This document shows positions 32,924-35,859 of a stretch of 35,859 bases of DNA, one piece after another (the first letter of the stretch is position 1; every line of letters starts with the position of its first letter). Under the pieces are notes generated by a model. That model was not told the DNA's origin and ran no database searches. It saw only the letters and a program-made list of their open reading frames with translations. Source of the DNA: Schoenoplectus triqueter (lineage: Eukaryota > Streptophyta > Magnoliopsida > Poales > Cyperaceae); contig CAXKVV010000999.1 in the NCBI GenBank assembly GCA_964058805.1, positions 1-35,859 of the forward strand, given 5' to 3'. Both the position numbers and the translations under genes were made by a program.

Positions 32924-33289
32924 GGGTGGGATCACTTCACAATGAGTTATTTTGATAATTTTGATAATAATTTAAAAAAATATATAAAAATAATTTTAAA
33001 AATACAAAAAATTTATAAATATATTTTTCTACTTATAAATTATAATGATTTAAATTTTATATAATTTCATTATCGTTTGATACTTCATTAATGACCATCA
33101 AAATTTTATACAATTTACAATGATTATAATTTGACGATTTTTGATGGACTATCAAACAATAACGAAATTGCATGAAATTTAAATCACCGTCAATCTATAA
33201 GTAGAATAACAAGTTCATAAGTTTTTTTTTTCTACTTTAAGACTTTTTTCATATTTATTTAAAAATCCATTGTCAAGTGATTCCTTCCC
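32924..33289. mobile_element. Foldback MITE, copy 2 (366 bp), Mutator-like
   Basis: Ends are GGGTGGGATCACTTCACAAT and, read inward from the right, GGGAAGGAATCACTTGACAA. A perfect 9-bp direct repeat TTTATATAT flanks it (32915-32923 and 33290-33298), pointing to the Mutator superfamily, though the repeat is low-complexity. Arms pair along most of the length; no ORF. Confidence 0.75.
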
Positions 33290-33298
33290 TTTATATAT

Positions 33299-34300
33299 TA
33301 CCTTTTAATACACCTTTTTTTATTTCTTTTATTACACTATTTTTATTTTTGTTTTTATACATAAGTTTATTATATATTACTATAGACATATCGTAATATT
33401 TGAAAAAAATTTGTGTCCCGCACCGACACCGTATCGGATATGATACTTGCCACATCCCTGCAACATAGAAGTGTAATGATCAAAATAGCTTTCTTTATTT
33501 TTAAAATTTTAATTATACATAAATGTCAAAACTTCTAAATTATTATAAAGATGTTGGATATGAATTTCTCATGACATTTATATTTCCTTTTCTGCAAGCA
33601 ATAAAAGCTATAAAAAAGAATAACGCATAATGTATAAAGATACTAGCCATCAAAAATTTAAGTATGGCCACCCAAGTTCTATTTGGAGATACGGATGTTA
33701 ATGGATCAGATAATATAAGATTTAATTTGTGATTTGATCTGAAAAATAGTGAAAATTATATGATTTGTATTTGAATTTTTTTTACTGATAAGAATATAGT
33801 TTGGCTATTATTTACCGTATCCTACTTATCTATTATTCATCAATATCCGACATTATTCGAAGGTATTCGATCTGATATTATCCGAATAAGTATCTGAAAT
33901 ATTTTTACTATATTTTTTAATTAGATTTTAAGTGTACATTATAAATCTATTTTTTTATATCTAACTTATGTTAATGTATCATATTTTTATAATTCATCGA
34001 TATATTTCAACTATTAATATAATAATTAGTATTTAACTTTTATAAATAATATCTATTTTTTTTATAATTAATGATTCTATCAAAAAATAGTATATAATTA
34101 TTTTTCAATAATATATATAATATTCAAAATATATTCATATTTGTATTTGTATATGATCTGTATTCGAATATCCGTCGAATATCTTATCCATATCTGTATC
34201 TGTATCCGGATTATTCATATCTAAATCTATGTCTGAAAAATTATAATGGATACGAATACAATAAAACCATTATTGTCCATAGTCGATTCGATTACACCCT
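33299..34300. other. AT-rich DNA with ATCCGATA-type short repeats
   Basis: From about 33690 to 34300 short motifs such as GGATATCC, CGAATATCCG, ATCTGTATC and GATACGAATA recur in both orientations, as in the subterminal repeats of hAT elements. A possible terminus, TAGGGTGTAATCGAATC on the minus strand, lies at about 34288-34304. No matching left end was found. Confidence 0.35.
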
Positions 34301-34354
34301 AATGGAGACGGGTTGACATCCTGATCCTCTCTGCTTCCTTGTAGCCGTAAAGAG

Positions 34355-34370
34355 CCCCCCCCCCCCCCCC
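34355..34370 (+). repeat. C16 homopolymer
   Basis: Sixteen consecutive C residues; the length is prone to sequencing error. Confidence 0.9.
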
Positions 34371-34463
34371 AACTACTTTCCCGAATTCTTTCTAGTTAAA
34401 ATGAAAAAAAAAAACAAATTCATTCTTTAACACAGATCATATAGATAAAAACAAGTTATGGAT

Positions 34464-34545
34464 GTCGATATGTCCGAGTGGTTAAGGAGACAGACTCGAA
34501 ATCTGTTGGGCTCTGCCTGCGCAGGTTCGAATCCTGCTGTCGACG
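34464..34545 (+). tRNA. tRNA-Ser (anticodon CGA)
   Basis: An 82-nt cloverleaf folds completely. The acceptor pairs GTCGATA (34464-34470) with TGTCGAC (34538-34544) with one G-T pair, and the discriminator is G34545. The D stem is TCC/GGA, the anticodon stem ACAGA/TCTGT (34490-34494 with 34502-34506) with anticodon CGA at 34497-34499, reading UCG. There is a long variable arm (34507-34520) as in serine tRNAs, and the T stem is GCAGG/CCTGC around TTCGAAT. No intron and no encoded CCA. The internal A box (TGTCCGAGTGG) and B box (GGTTCGAATCC) are intact. A CAA motif lies just upstream (34452) and a run of seven T follows at about 34553, fitting polymerase III transcription. It stands alone with no other tRNA nearby. 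Confidence 0.96.
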
Positions 34546-35700
34546 ACTTCAATTTTTTTATTTGTTATTTCTCTATTTTTTTTATTATTTCAAACAAAAA
34601 TCCGGTCTTATCAGAATTTTCAGAACGACCGGTATCTACTATAATGCGTAAAACAACTACTACAATATATTTAAAATGTGTTTTTAATATATTTTATTCA
34701 TATTGTTAATCAATTTACATCTAATTTGTGATTGTAAAATCACTGCAACTCACAATAATGTGTCATCTATTTCATCCACATGCTCCTCTCTTCCCCTTTC
34801 ACTTTTGACTTTGAAAAAAATAAAAATTGTTGCAATTTTTTTGTAACATTTTTTTTCAAATTTAAAATGCCACATAGTTAAAAAAATTCTTTTTTTTTAA
34901 AATATAAGAATTTAGACTTAAATTTTAATTGGTTTCCATAAAAGCTCGGACTTATATTTTTTTAAAAAAATTATAGCTACTACTTCAGCTATTAGATCAT
35001 TTGCCTGATGTTGATTTTTGAAATATCAATCTATCACTAATCGGCCAACTTGAGAAAAAGATTCAAATAATAGGGGTAACACTTTGCTTAATTTGCTACA
35101 ATAGCATGGTGCTTGTTGCTTCTTCCTAACGCGTGGCAAATCAATTTCATTACTTAATTTACATTCTTCCCCTCTCTTGACCTTGCTATTTTACATTCTT
35201 CTCCTCTCTTATTATTTATTAATTAAATTTGTGACTTTATGACCTATTAATAATCACTATCAAGCATTTTTCAAATACCGATATTGAGATATTTATAGTT
35301 TTAGAAAAACTATTTATACCTATTTTCTAGCTATTACGTACTATAATTGTTATAAAGACATATAACACTTAGTTTTAAGCTATTTATGTTTACAACTTAT
35401 TTTATTTATACTAATAGAAGAAGAATTATTATATATTACACTCTTTTTTTAAAAAAAAATATGTTTTATTCAGTGCCTAGTTTTGCACTTATTACATTTG
35501 TTATTATAGTTTTATATGCTTGATTATAGTTTGGACCTATTTATAATTATAAATGATCTTATCTATATCAATTACATTTGTTATTAATAATTACTATAAT
35601 TAAGAATGAATAAATGGGGAGAGGTATATGCAAGAAGTGGTGGCGGAATTTAAGAAGTGATAAAAATATTTACAATTTGTAAAGTAGATGATGCTTTAGG
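34546..35700. other. AT-rich intergenic DNA, no gene seen
   Basis: The pol III T-run terminator follows the tRNA directly. Beyond it there is no recognisable gene or element. Confidence 0.45.
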
Positions 35701-35706
35701 GTTTAG

Positions 35707-35859
35707 GCAGTGTTTGATAACGTTGCATTCTTTTGGAATTAACTGGAAGAATTATTCTGGAAGAAAAATCTCAAACAAACACAGTAGGTATTAGATGGAA
35801 GAATTGAGAAGATTTTCTTCCAACAATTTGGTGGAAGAAGAAATCTTCCAGAAGAAGCC
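35707..35859. mobile_element. Possible element start, cut by the window edge
   Basis: GGCAGTGTTTGATAACG resembles the CAGTGTTTGGTAA-type ends of some plant DNA elements. The bases after it contain self-complementary GAAGATTTTCTTCC and further GGAAGA/TCTTCC repeats. The other end lies outside the window. Confidence 0.25.

Noticed and set aside
34288..34304. Possible hAT terminus TAGGGTGTAATCGAATC
   Set aside because: No partner end or target duplication could be found, so it was not called as an element.

Overview
This window is nuclear DNA from a flowering plant, probably a eudicot or basal angiosperm. It is strongly AT-rich and intron-bearing, with GT-AG introns, telo-box-like leader sequences and many DNA-transposon relics. 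The three intact protein genes belong to plant families: a CLASSY-type SNF2 remodeler, a plant MIC10 and a plant type-II prohibitin. I cannot name the species.

Layout. Bases 1-124 are a microsatellite and flank. Bases 125-4297 are a complete but decayed hAT transposon with a near-perfect 8-bp target duplication. Bases 4306-7829 are AT-rich intergenic DNA with palindromes, a possible broken coding fragment and a possible Helitron end. Bases 7830-11833 (leader to about 13.1 kb) hold the CLASSY-like gene. Bases 13.3-17.5 kb are a transposon graveyard: a hAT terminus, an LTR-like piece, a short non-autonomous hAT element and a 620-bp giant hairpin. Bases 17547-19497 hold MIC10. Bases 19.7-22.2 kb hold copies of a dispersed repeat and a small hairpin. 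Bases 22286-25954 hold the prohibitin gene. From 26.1 kb to the end no protein gene was found. That stretch holds a MULE-like element carrying an array of palindromes, a second hAT transposase relic, two related foldback MITEs, low-complexity DNA and a tRNA-Ser(CGA) gene.

All three protein genes lie on the minus strand and their exon joins keep frame: CLASSY about 1059 aa (four or more exons including leader), MIC10 116 aa in three exons, prohibitin 290 aa in five exons. MIC10 and prohibitin both shape the mitochondrial inner membrane. The CLASSY protein would act in the nucleus to recruit RNA polymerase IV for siRNA production, and the window is full of inverted-repeat elements of the kind that pathway targets.

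The most unusual element is at 27491-27936: a terminal-inverted-repeat element with a perfect 9-bp target duplication whose interior is a spaced series of GC-rich palindromes of about 29 nt in an otherwise AT-rich region.
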